Positions 1 through 5,221 of a stretch of 9,712 nt of DNA are shown here, one piece after another (position 1 is the stretch's first letter; the number at the start of each line of letters is the position of its first letter). A program made the position numbers and the translations under genes. The stretch comes from JBGPIK01 sp041484845 (GTDB lineage Bacteria; Desulfobacterota; Binatia; UBA9968). The notes beneath the pieces are model-generated. The model had not been told where the DNA came from. It worked only from the letters and a program-made list of their open reading frames with translations, and searched no databases. Location: positions 1 through 9,712 of the forward strand of contig JBGPIK010000265.1 in assembly GCA_041484845.1 (NCBI GenBank), in the 5' to 3' direction.

Positions 1-88
1 CACGAAGCGCGTGAAGAACACGAAGGTTTCGGATCATTTTTTTAATAAAACTCTCTTGAAACTTCGTGATCTTCGTGACCTTCGGGGT
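1..88. repeat. Imperfect inverted repeat of CACGAAG / CTTCGTG units
   Basis: The left arm (about 1-30) contains CACGAAG-type units and the right arm (about 58-86) contains CTTCGTG units. The reverse complement of the left arm matches the right arm over about 28 bases with a few mismatches and one single-base gap. The arms are separated by an A/T-rich loop with a run of seven or more T around 37-43. It lies beyond the stop codon of the leftward SBP gene, so a transcript from that gene could fold here. It looks like a dispersed intergenic repeat; a terminator role is possible but not shown. A separate short dyad, GCGGCTCAGCCGC, lies at 114-126. Confidence 0.6.
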
Positions 89-141
89 AGTGGTTGTCTT
101 CTCGTTTTTGGTTGCGGCTCAGCCGCGCTAGGAGACGATCG

Positions 142-1161
142 CTATTTGAAACGCGCAAGATAGCCTTCGCGCTGCAATTCCTGCACTATGCTGTTATCGA
201 AGAAATCTTCGGGTTTCGCGTTCTTAGCGTTGGCGAAACCGGGCTGCGTCGCGAGGAACTTGAGCACCACGGCGACGCCCTTTTGATCCGTCAACGGCGG
301 CTGCGAGAAAAGCTTCGAGTAGTAATCGAAACTGCGCTTGGCAATAGCATCATCGGTGATCCGCATATACTTCTTCATGATCGCAGTGCTCCGTTCGGCA
401 TCCGTTTTGAGTACATGAATCGCTTCGATGTAAGCCATCAGCACGCGTTTGACGATATCGCGATTATTACGCAGATATTCTTTACGCACGACCAGCCCCG
501 ATTGCGGAAATGGATCCGAACCGGTGGTGAAATCCGCCAGGGTCGTCAAGTGAAGTTTCTCCGCTTCGAATGTAAACGGCGGCGCAAGAATGGTCGCATC
601 GATATTGCCGGTTGCCACCGAAGTCAGACGCGGCTGAGACCCGGGGATGGCGAGAAAGGTGATCGTTTTTGGATCGATCCCCCACCGTTCGAGGGCGTTC
701 AAGAAGAAAAATTCATTCATCTCGCCGCGTCCCACCAACCCCACCGTCTTGCCGACCAAGTCTTGGGGCTTCTTAATTGTTTTGGGCTGGGCAACGATAG
801 TGACGGTGGGACGATTGGTCGAAGTTCCGACGATCACGACATCGCCTCCCGCCAAACTCGCTTGTACCGGTGATACGCCCGCGCTTTGGGAGACATGCGT
901 TGCGTTGGCGAGGAGCGCCGCCATGCTGCGCGAGCCGCCGGCGATGCGAATAAGCTCAGAGGTAATCCCCTGCTTGGTGAAGAGCTTGAGATCATGCGCT
1001 ACCCACAACGGCGCCTGATATCCCAGCTCGCCTCCGTAGCTCGCCATGATCTTCGTGCTCGGCGTGGAACTTTGAGCCGCAAAGGCAAGCGAGGTTTTTG
1101 TCTGTTCACCGCAAACTCCTACTGCAAGAAACATCAATGCCGTGGCCAATCGCTGAATCAT
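142..1161 (-). CDS. NMT1/SsuA-like ABC transporter substrate-binding protein
   Basis: A 339-residue exported protein, predicted to bind an unknown small organic solute in the periplasm and deliver it to an ABC permease. Residues 1-28 form a signal peptide with likely cleavage after AFA; Cys17 is not in a proper lipobox. The mature part has the NMT1/THI5/TauA-SsuA class layout: an early LWVAHDLKLFTKQGI segment (helix after the first strand), a GGSRSMAALLANATHVSQSAG segment, a central DLVGKTVGL hinge strand, and a C-terminal helical part ending in VQELQREGYL. Its C-terminal half clearly resembles the SBP at 7933-8934 (R-x-x-M-A-x-I-E-A-x-H-x-x-K-T). The start is supported by AAGGAG nine bases upstream, which overlaps the stop codon of the bicupin gene. 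It is the second gene of a leftward operon, 13 bases after that gene. No permease or ATPase gene is nearby. The ligand cannot be told from sequence. Confidence 0.9.
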   Translation of the reverse strand: MIQRLATALMFLAVGVCGEQTKTSLAFAAQSSTPSTKIMASYGGELGYQAPLWVAHDLKLFTKQGITSELIRIAGGSRSMAALLANATHVSQSAGVSPVQASLAGGDVVIVGTSTNRPTVTIVAQPKTIKKPQDLVGKTVGLVGRGEMNEFFFLNALERWGIDPKTITFLAIPGSQPRLTSVATGNIDATILAPPFTFEAEKLHLTTLADFTTGSDPFPQSGLVVRKEYLRNNRDIVKRVLMAYIEAIHVLKTDAERSTAIMKKYMRITDDAIAKRSFDYYSKLFSQPPLTDQKGVAVVLKFLATQPGFANAKNAKPEDFFDNSIVQELQREGYLARFK

Positions 1162-1174
1162 AGTCGTTGTCTCC

Positions 1175-2227
1175 TTAGTTGCTTGACTTGCCGTACTCCG
1201 GCGATTCTTCGCGCTGCTCCATGCCGTGCGCTACCTCGTCGTGAAAAGGTTTGTAGATGTAGGCCATCCAACGCGACGGCGTATCGCCGTTCAAGTTGAA
1301 ATGTTGGTGTTCCACGCCGCCGGGCTGAATCGGCAGCAAAATGAGATCGCCGCTTTCCCAGTCCTGGCGTTGTCCTTCCACCACGGTGTAACCTTTTCCT
1401 TCGGTAACATAAATCACCAGTCCGCCCTGATGGCGGTGCTTGCCGGAGCGGGTGCGCAGTTCATGGGTGAAGATATTCCAGTCCTTTAACACCGTGTCGT
1501 GCAGCGTGTTGCGATTAAGATAGTAACGCAGCCGCCCCTGGCGAGTCATTTCTTCGGCCCGCTCGTCACGGCGAACCACAATCTTCCCCGAACGCGAGCG
1601 CTGCTGTATCTCCTGCGTTCGCGCATAGTTGCGATCGTAGGTCGATTGCGGCGAATCAACGGAAACTTTAATGGCTTTGCCGGATTCCGCAGCGAGCCGG
1701 GCCTTGAGCGCCTCAAGCTCCGGCGCCTCCGAGTGAAATTCACCGCGGAACTCGGGCGCCGTTTCCAGTTGAAACAAGCCCGCGCCCCGGTCCATTCCGA
1801 GCGGCTCCGAAAAGTTCGGCAGACAGGCCGTGAACAGCGCTTCCTGCGAACTGTCTTCGTTGAAATGCTGATAGGTCACGCCTTCCGGCAACAACGGCAA
1901 TTGCACGAGGTCTCCCGCTTCCCAGCTGTGGAAAACATCATTGATGACCGTTCTCCCCTTCCCTTGCACAATGAAGTGAACCACGCCGCCCTGGCAATGC
2001 TGTTTGCCGCTGCGGCCTCCGGGCGAAATCTTCTGCACGGAGAAGATGAGCGCTTTATGGCAGCTCTGCTGCATCGCCGGATGGAGATACCAGCGCATGG
2101 TTCCTTGCGGGTTGATCTCCCAGGGAAGCTCGGCGCCGCGAATCACAAATGGGCTTTCGGCTTGCAGCGCCCGTTGCCGATCGCGCAGCGCCATCAATTG
2201 AGCATAAACCGTGGATTGCTCTGTCAT
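1175..2227 (-). CDS. Bicupin-domain protein, possible ring-cleavage-dioxygenase-like enzyme
   Basis: A 350-residue cytosolic protein (no signal peptide) made of two cupin barrels, about 60-135 and 250-325. The two repeat units align directly: SGK..QGG..GKG..W..GD...LP..P.GV..QHFN. The second barrel has a full metal-site pattern: His264, His266, Glu276, and the HQH at 307-309. In the first barrel the aligned positions are Gln76, Cys78, Gln88 and Tyr119, so it probably does not bind metal in the usual way. This layout recalls gentisate and 1-hydroxy-2-naphthoate dioxygenases, where one barrel carries the iron; the substrate here is unknown, and a binding or regulatory role is also possible. I chose the ATG at 2227 because GAGG lies ten bases upstream; an in-frame ATG at 2248 has no better site. 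It is the first gene of an operon with the SBP at 142-1161, which suggests a substrate related to the transported solute. Confidence 0.85.
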   Translation of the reverse strand: MTEQSTVYAQLMALRDRQRALQAESPFVIRGAELPWEINPQGTMRWYLHPAMQQSCHKALIFSVQKISPGGRSGKQHCQGGVVHFIVQGKGRTVINDVFHSWEAGDLVQLPLLPEGVTYQHFNEDSSQEALFTACLPNFSEPLGMDRGAGLFQLETAPEFRGEFHSEAPELEALKARLAAESGKAIKVSVDSPQSTYDRNYARTQEIQQRSRSGKIVVRRDERAEEMTRQGRLRYYLNRNTLHDTVLKDWNIFTHELRTRSGKHRHQGGLVIYVTEGKGYTVVEGQRQDWESGDLILLPIQPGGVEHQHFNLNGDTPSRWMAYIYKPFHDEVAHGMEQREESPEYGKSSN

Positions 2228-2250
2228 AAACGGAATTCCTCGAATCATTG

Positions 2251-2276
2251 AGGGAACGGTCGCGACCGTTCCCTAC
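2251..2276 (-). repeat. Perfect GTAG-tagged palindrome in the bicupin leader
   Basis: Bases 2251-2274 are a perfect 24-base dyad: AGGGAACGGTCG followed at once by its exact reverse complement. Read on the minus strand it is preceded by GTAG (plus-strand CTAC, 2273-2276), the tetranucleotide that marks many REP hairpins recognised by RAYT transposases. It lies between the predicted promoter and the ribosome binding site of the bicupin operon, so it would form a strong hairpin in that leader. Confidence 0.7.
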
Positions 2277-2322
2277 ACAGCGTGTCAGCGCGTGACGAAA
2301 TAGATGACCCTTTTCAACGGCT

Positions 2323-2351
2323 CTTATATCGGCCACTTCATTGCAATTCAA
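2323..2351 (-). promoter_or_regulatory. Predicted sigma70-type promoter of the bicupin-SBP operon
   Basis: On the minus strand there is TTGAAT (2351-2346), a 17-base spacer, and TATAAG (2328-2323), matching the -35 and -10 consensus at four and five of six positions. Transcription would start near 2316, giving a leader of about 90 bases that contains the 2251-2274 palindrome. This is a motif match only. Confidence 0.45.
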
Positions 2352-2400
2352 GATAAGGCTTGTTAAACGGGAAGACGTTTAGCGGTTGCGAGTGTCCATT

Positions 2401-3357
2401 ATGAAGAAGATCTACATCACGCTATTGTTTTGCTCGCTCGTTATAACTGCCGCCGCCCGAGGCGACGATCGCGTCCGCATCACTTACGCGAGCCGTTCGA
2501 TTTCGACAATTCTAACGTTTATCGCCAATGACAAGGGATTTTTCAAAGAAGAAGCGCTCGAGCCGCAGCTCATTTTGACCCGTGGAACTACCGCCATCGC
2601 CGCAGCCGTGGCCGGCGATGTCGAGGCAATCCATATCATGGGCACGGCGATTCGCGGTATCATTCAAGGTCTTCCGTTGAAGGTGCTCGCCGTTAATCAG
2701 AAAATTCCGCTATTTTGGCTGGTTACGAGGCCGGACTTAAAGTCGTTCGGCGATCTAAAAGGAAAGACGATGGCGGTCACCACTTTCGGCGGCAGCCAGC
2801 AACTCGCCGGATTCTATATGCTGCGCAAGGCCGGCATCGATCCGACAAAAGAAATTACCAGCATCGTATCGGGTGATGTCCCCGCGCAGCTCCAGGCACA
2901 GATCTCGGGGCCGGTTCAAATCACCGTGCTTTCACCGCCGACCGTTTTTGTCGCCCGCGACCGCTACAAGCTCAATCTACTCGCCTCCACCGGCGACGAT
3001 TACATTAATTTCATTTCGGGACTGATCGTCTCGGAAAAAGCCCTGCGCGAAAAACCGGCGGTGATCAAACGCACGCTCCGCGCACTGGTGAAAGCCAATC
3101 GCTTTTTTCAAACGAATGAAACCGCATCCGCGGAAGTTCTCGCCAAGTACCTTAACGTGAGCCAAGCCATTGCTCTCGAAACCTACCGCTACAGCCGCCC
3201 CGCGTACACCCGAAACGGCATTCCTACTGAGAAGGAAATTGAAGAGCATTTAAAATCCGACGCGCAATTCCTCCAGCTGAAGACACCGGTCAAAAGCTCC
3301 GCCGTCTTCGATTTCTCGTTGCAACGGGAAGTCAATAACGAGTTGGGCGTGAAATAA
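2401..3357 (+). CDS. NMT1-like ABC transporter substrate-binding protein
   Basis: A 318-residue exported solute-binding protein. Residues 1-20 are a clear signal peptide (MKK, hydrophobic core, TAAA). The body has the SBP-type first strand (VRITYAS), then FIANDKGFFKEEALEP, the typical 'idle receptor near a source' helix of NMT1-like proteins, then TTAIAAAVAGDVEAIH, the hinge DLKGKTMAVTTFGG, and a helical C-terminus ending FDFSLQREVNNELGVK. I prefer the ATG at 2401, which gives a standard signal peptide; TTG at 2386 is an in-frame alternative with GGGAAG about 12 bases upstream. It is transcribed divergently from the bicupin operon and seems to be a single-gene unit. Its last 23 codons recur in diverged form at 4170-4238, so a second related gene once existed here. 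The ligand is unknown. Confidence 0.9.
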   Translation: MKKIYITLLFCSLVITAAARGDDRVRITYASRSISTILTFIANDKGFFKEEALEPQLILTRGTTAIAAAVAGDVEAIHIMGTAIRGIIQGLPLKVLAVNQKIPLFWLVTRPDLKSFGDLKGKTMAVTTFGGSQQLAGFYMLRKAGIDPTKEITSIVSGDVPAQLQAQISGPVQITVLSPPTVFVARDRYKLNLLASTGDDYINFISGLIVSEKALREKPAVIKRTLRALVKANRFFQTNETASAEVLAKYLNVSQAIALETYRYSRPAYTRNGIPTEKEIEEHLKSDAQFLQLKTPVKSSAVFDFSLQREVNNELGVK

Positions 3358-3394
3358 CGTCATTCAGAGAGTTACGGTTTGAAGAACTAAAAAT

Positions 3395-3472
3395 GTAGGG
3401 TGGGTAGAGGCGCAAAGCGTCGAAACCCACCGCTTAGAACGATGGGGTTCGCCAACGCTCAACCCATCCTAC
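3395..3472. repeat. 78-bp double-hairpin repeat, copy 1 (REP pair / BIME-like)
   Basis: The element starts GTAG and ends CTAC. Hairpin 1 pairs GGTGGGT (3399-3405) with ACCCACC (3425-3431) and has an inner GGCGC-AAA-GCGTC stem. After a nine-base linker (GCTTAGAAC), hairpin 2 pairs GATGGG-TT with AACCCATC, with one bulged G and an 11-base loop. The two hairpins face opposite ways, each with GTAG on its outer 5' side, as in a REP pair. A copy with 71 of 78 identical bases lies at 4775-4852 in the same orientation. Confidence 0.8.
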
Positions 3473-3500
3473 TCGGCTTCGGGGCCGACATTTCCTCTCC

Positions 3501-3536
3501 TTGCCAAGCTAAGTGGCATGTGATTACAATGTAATC
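3501..3536 (+). promoter_or_regulatory. Promoter with operator-like dyad for the MazE/MazF-type pair
   Basis: TTGCCA (3501-3506), an 18-base spacer and TACAAT (3525-3530) match the sigma70 hexamers at five of six positions each. The -10 lies inside a perfect dyad, GATTACA-A-TGTAATC (3522-3536). A second dyad, TGCCA...TGGCA (3502-3518), covers the -35 and spacer. Transcription would start near 3537, about 15 bases before the antitoxin ATG. Antitoxins with an AbrB-like fold usually repress their own promoter by binding such dyads, so this is the likely autoregulatory site. Confidence 0.6.
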
Positions 3537-3551
3537 CCGAGAGACATTCGA

Positions 3552-3803
3552 ATGAAGAGCCGCATTGTTCAGATTGGTAATTCACGGGGGATACGTCTGC
3601 CGAAGGTGCTTTTAGAGGAAGCTCAACTCCTTGACGAAGTTGAACTGGAGGCCGAGCCGGGCCGCATTGTGATTCGCAGAGGAGTCCGACCCCGCGCGGG
3701 CTGGGCAGCTGCAGCTCGAAGACTGCGTGAGCGGGATGAGGACCGCCTCCTTGATCCAACGACACGCACTCGCTTTGACGAGAAAGAGTGGAAGTGGCGA
3801 TAG
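3552..3803 (+). CDS. MazE-like antitoxin, AbrB/SpoVT fold
   Basis: An 83-residue protein predicted to bind and neutralise the toxin encoded just downstream and to repress their shared promoter. Residues 3-45 fit the swapped-hairpin AbrB/MazE DNA-binding fold, with the hallmark IVQIGNSRGIRLPKVLLEEA followed by a valine-rich strand (VELEAEPGRIVIRR). Residues about 48-83 are the acidic and aromatic tail that wraps the toxin: RAGWAAAARRL, a run of Asp/Glu/Arg, then FDEKEWKW. The ATG at 3552 is chosen because the fold starts there and GAGAG lies seven bases upstream; an upstream in-frame start would add 13 unlikely residues and overlap the operator. The gene overlaps the toxin gene by 16 bases, suggesting translational coupling. 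Confidence 0.88.
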   Translation: MKSRIVQIGNSRGIRLPKVLLEEAQLLDEVELEAEPGRIVIRRGVRPRAGWAAAARRLRERDEDRLLDPTTRTRFDEKEWKWR

Positions 3804-4132
3804 GACAGGCGTCGCCAGCGCGCGGTGAGGTCTACCTAGTTCAGCTTGATCCGACGCAAGGCAGTGAAATTCGTAAGACAAGGCCATGTCTTGTCGTCTC
3901 ACCAGATGAGTTGAACGACCATCTGCGCACGGTTATCGTCGCGCCGATGACAACTGGAGGGCTAGCGTATCCGTGGCGAGTGCAGTGTCGGTTTCAAGGT
4001 CGGAGTGGATTTGTCGCCACGGACCAACTTCGTACGGTTGACATTGAGCGACTAACGAGGCGCCTCGGCCGTGTAGCTCCACGCTCCGTGGCTGCGGTAT
4101 TGAACGTCTTGCAAGAGATGTTTGCGCCTTGA
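3788..4132 (+). CDS. MazF/PemK-type endoribonuclease toxin
   Basis: A 114-residue cytosolic toxin of the MazF/PemK family, which cleaves mRNA at short sequence motifs when not bound by its antitoxin. The family signature is complete: RGEVYLVQLDPTQGSEIRKT (12-31), RPCLVVSPDELN (32-43) with the conserved Arg32, the TVIVAPMTTG strand (48-57) with Thr55/Thr56 at the usual catalytic threonine, and GFVATDQLRTVD (74-85). Length is normal and no frame damage is seen, so it is probably active. The start is GTG at 3788, inside the end of the antitoxin gene; GTG at 3794 is an alternative. The cleavage specificity cannot be read from sequence. It is followed within 40 bases by a fragment of an unrelated SBP gene, so the pair sits inside a rearranged locus. 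Confidence 0.9.
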   Translation: MEVAIGQASPARGEVYLVQLDPTQGSEIRKTRPCLVVSPDELNDHLRTVIVAPMTTGGLAYPWRVQCRFQGRSGFVATDQLRTVDIERLTRRLGRVAPRSVAAVLNVLQEMFAP

Positions 4133-4163
4133 ACTAAGTATAGGGGTTAACAGTTCACTAGAA

Positions 4164-4238
4164 ATGCTCGTTAAGATCTCCGCGGCCTTCGATTTCCCCT
4201 TGCGCCGCGAGGTCAATAACGAGCGGGGCGTAAAGTAA
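4164..4238 (+). pseudogene. 3' end remnant of an NMT1-like SBP gene
   Basis: Bases 4170-4238 encode ISAAFDFPLRREVNNERGVK preceded by VK and then stop with TAA. This matches the last 23 codons of the SBP ending at 3357 (about 54 of 69 bases). Many differences are at third codon positions, so the two were once separate functional genes rather than a recent copy. Nothing upstream of 4164 continues the protein; the toxin-antitoxin pair is there instead. A local ATG at 4164 would give only 24 codons. Confidence 0.75.
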
Positions 4239-4294
4239 GCCTATCGGGGCGGCTTTAAGCAAGGCCAGAAAACCTTCCCGCGAATCACGCACAT

Positions 4295-4468
4295 TCAAAG
4301 ATTATCTTTGGCAATATACCAGGGCCGGGTGAGAACATTGATGGTCGGGATTGCGATCCGGGTCTTTTGCAAAGCCTGGGCTTGGATATCCCCGGGTGCA
4401 AGTACAACAGCGACAACCGTGAGAAACGCGACTCCGCCCACAGACACCCACGAACGGATCTGCTTCAT
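4295..4468 (-). pseudogene. Truncated SBP gene: signal peptide and first strand only
   Basis: The ATG at 4468 has AGGAG seven bases upstream and opens a 57-codon frame. Residues 1-31 are a normal signal peptide ending IQAQA, followed by TRIAIPTINVLTRPWYIAKDN, which matches the first strand and helix start of an NMT1-like SBP; then TGA follows where about 280 residues are expected. No SBP-like sequence was found in the other frames of 4239-4294. It faces the 3' remnant at 4170-4238 head-on with 56 bases between, so two different SBP genes were cut at this point. Because its promoter and ribosome binding site look intact it may still make a short exported peptide, though decay is the simpler reading. 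Confidence 0.7.
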
Positions 4469-4520
4469 AATGGATCTCCTGCAAAAGAAAAAGCCAGACA
4501 CTGCCGGTGAAATCACCGCT

Positions 4521-4549
4521 GTTATAATGCCAAGTTGGCAGCTTTTCAA
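4521..4549 (-). promoter_or_regulatory. Strong predicted promoter with dyad in the spacer, upstream of the truncated SBP
   Basis: On the minus strand TTGAAA (4549-4544), a 17-base spacer and TATAAC (4526-4521) each match the sigma70 consensus at five of six positions. The spacer contains the perfect dyad TGCCAA-C-TTGGCA (4540-4528), an operator-like site. Transcription would start near 4514 and run into the ATG at 4468. A CGGTG-AAAT-CACCG hairpin lies at the start of the leader. Confidence 0.5.
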
Positions 4550-4607
4550 TCTCTGTGGCTCGATTGCCCGCAACTTGCCGCGTTAAGCAAATTGTCTATC
4601 CGAAGTC

Positions 4608-4686
4608 CGTCATTCCCGCATGCCTTAAGCGGGTATCTAGGAGGGTTCGGAACTGGACCCCCGATAAAAACATTCGGGGGGTGACG
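4608..4686. repeat. Composite palindromic repeat with two nested hairpins
   Basis: Outer arms CGTCA (4608-4612) and TGACG (4682-4686) enclose two hairpins: CCCGC (4615-4619) with GCGGG (4629-4633), and CCCCCGA (4658-4664) with TCGGGGG (4674-4680) around a TAAAAACAT loop. The ATTCCCGC...GCGGG pattern is a form of intergenic repeat common in many proteobacterial genomes. No coding sequence is visible. Confidence 0.65.
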
Positions 4687-4717
4687 CTGTTGGGATAAAA
4701 TCTCACCGCTTTGTTCT

Positions 4718-4746
4718 GATACCCCGTCAGCTTGCTGCGGGGTATC
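4718..4746. repeat. Hairpin repeat GATACCCCG...CGGGGTATC
   Basis: Nine-base perfect arms, GATACCCCG (4718-4726) and CGGGGTATC (4738-4746), enclose an 11-base loop (TCAGCTTGCTG). A relative of the loop and right arm recurs in opposite sense at 4857-4886. No T run follows, so it is not a standard terminator. Confidence 0.65.
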
Positions 4747-4774
4747 GAAGATAGGCGTGTTTCACTAGCCTAAT

Positions 4775-4852
4775 GTAGGGTGGGTAGAGGTGCACAGCGC
4801 CGACACCCACCGCTTAGAACGATGGGTTTCACTAACGCTCAACCCATCCTAC
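4775..4852. repeat. 78-bp double-hairpin repeat, copy 2 (REP pair / BIME-like)
   Basis: Same length, orientation and GTAG/CTAC ends as the copy at 3395-3472, with seven differences. All stems are kept: the inner stem is GGTGC-ACA-GCGCC here against GGCGC-AAA-GCGTC in copy 1, so changes swap G-U for G-C pairs or fall in loops and bulges. Hairpin 2 is here a perfect eight-base stem (GATGGGTT / AACCCATC). The two copies are direct repeats flanking the toxin-antitoxin pair and both SBP remnants. Confidence 0.8.
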
Positions 4853-4856
4853 TTTT

Positions 4857-4886
4857 GATTCGCAGCGCAGCAAGCTGCGGGGAATT
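4857..4886. repeat. Degenerate relative of the 4718-4746 hairpin repeat
   Basis: It contains GCAGCAAGCTGCGGGG, which matches the GCAGCTTGC / GCGGGG part of the hairpin at 4718-4746 read in the other sense, and it is bounded by GATT and AATT. One arm is eroded (CGCAGC in place of CCCCGC). Confidence 0.4.
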
Positions 4887-4949
4887 AACCCGCAGAGATT
4901 AAAAATCTTCAACAGTGCGAAGTAAGAGCAAATGAGTGGGTGAGGAAAA

Positions 4950-5008
4950 TGGGGTCACGCGTTCTTGACTTTTAACGAGACAAAGACCGGCTAAAGTCTA
5001 TGACCCCA
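4950..5008. repeat. TGGGGTCA-bounded inverted repeat
   Basis: TGGGGTCA at 4950-4957 and TGACCCCA at 5001-5008 are exact inverted ends. Inside them, GACTTT (4967-4972) and AAAGTC (4993-4998) extend the pairing with a short length difference between the arms. The right edge coincides with the end of recognisable MmgE/PrpD-like sequence. It resembles the GGGGTCA-type repeats often found in genomes that carry Y1/RAYT transposases (family memory, not tested). Confidence 0.6.
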
Positions 5009-5209
5009 GTTCCGCGCATTGTTTCCAAAAACGGGAACGGAGCTTTCCTTCCTTCCGCCACACTCTTGGAAAAGTATGACGCTGTTTTTACAGCGGATGC
5101 GAAGAGCCAGCCATGATCGTCCCGAATGTCTCACCCTCGCAATCTCCGGGCAAACATCTTGGTAGCTGGAGTTAACCACGTGATTGGCCAGTCTGTGTAC
5201 AATGTCCAC
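5009..5209 (-). pseudogene. Degraded 5' end of an MmgE/PrpD-family gene
   Basis: The reading frame starts with GTG at 5209 behind AAAGGGG (six-base spacing) and lies 12 bases after the stop of the SBP at 5222, a typical operon arrangement. It begins IVHRLANHVVNSSYQDVCPE, which fits the MmgE/PrpD N-terminus (LA..VV...Y.D.P.E). A second frame then reads GTIMAGSSHPL, the expected 'D-T-L-G-x-x-x-A-G-S' segment, and the first frame resumes with LFQECGGRKESSVPVFGNN, the expected 'GG..E..V.G' segment. The frame changes and the missing stretch between PEIA and GTIMAG show a broken gene. Only about 70 of roughly 450 residues remain; it ends at the inverted repeat whose edge is 5008. MmgE/PrpD proteins include 2-methylcitrate dehydratase and immune-responsive-gene-like lyases. 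Confidence 0.6.
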
Positions 5210-5221
5210 GGTTTGCCCCTT

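Noticed and set aside
114..126. GCGGCTCAGCCGC dyad as terminator for the leftward SBP gene
   Set aside because: In the leftward transcript it is followed by an A-rich, not U-rich, stretch.
94..873. Long rightward frame opposite the first SBP gene
   Set aside because: It is antisense to a clear SBP gene with signal peptide and family motifs, is Arg/His-rich, and has no recognisable domain.
1499..2251. 250-codon rightward frame opposite the bicupin gene
   Set aside because: The opposite strand encodes two aligned cupin barrels with metal ligands; this frame is Arg/Leu-rich shadow coding.
4239..4294. Minus-strand frame reading NVRDSREGFLALLKAAP as continuation of the truncated SBP
   Set aside because: It does not match the expected SBP helix after WYIAKDN and I cannot assign it to a family.
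3395..4852. Composite transposon bounded by the two 78-bp repeats
   Set aside because: No transposase or target-site duplication lies between them; recombination between direct repeats is possible but a transposon is not supported.
3395..4886. CRISPR array
   Set aside because: Repeats are few, unevenly spaced and of several unrelated types, with no cas genes.
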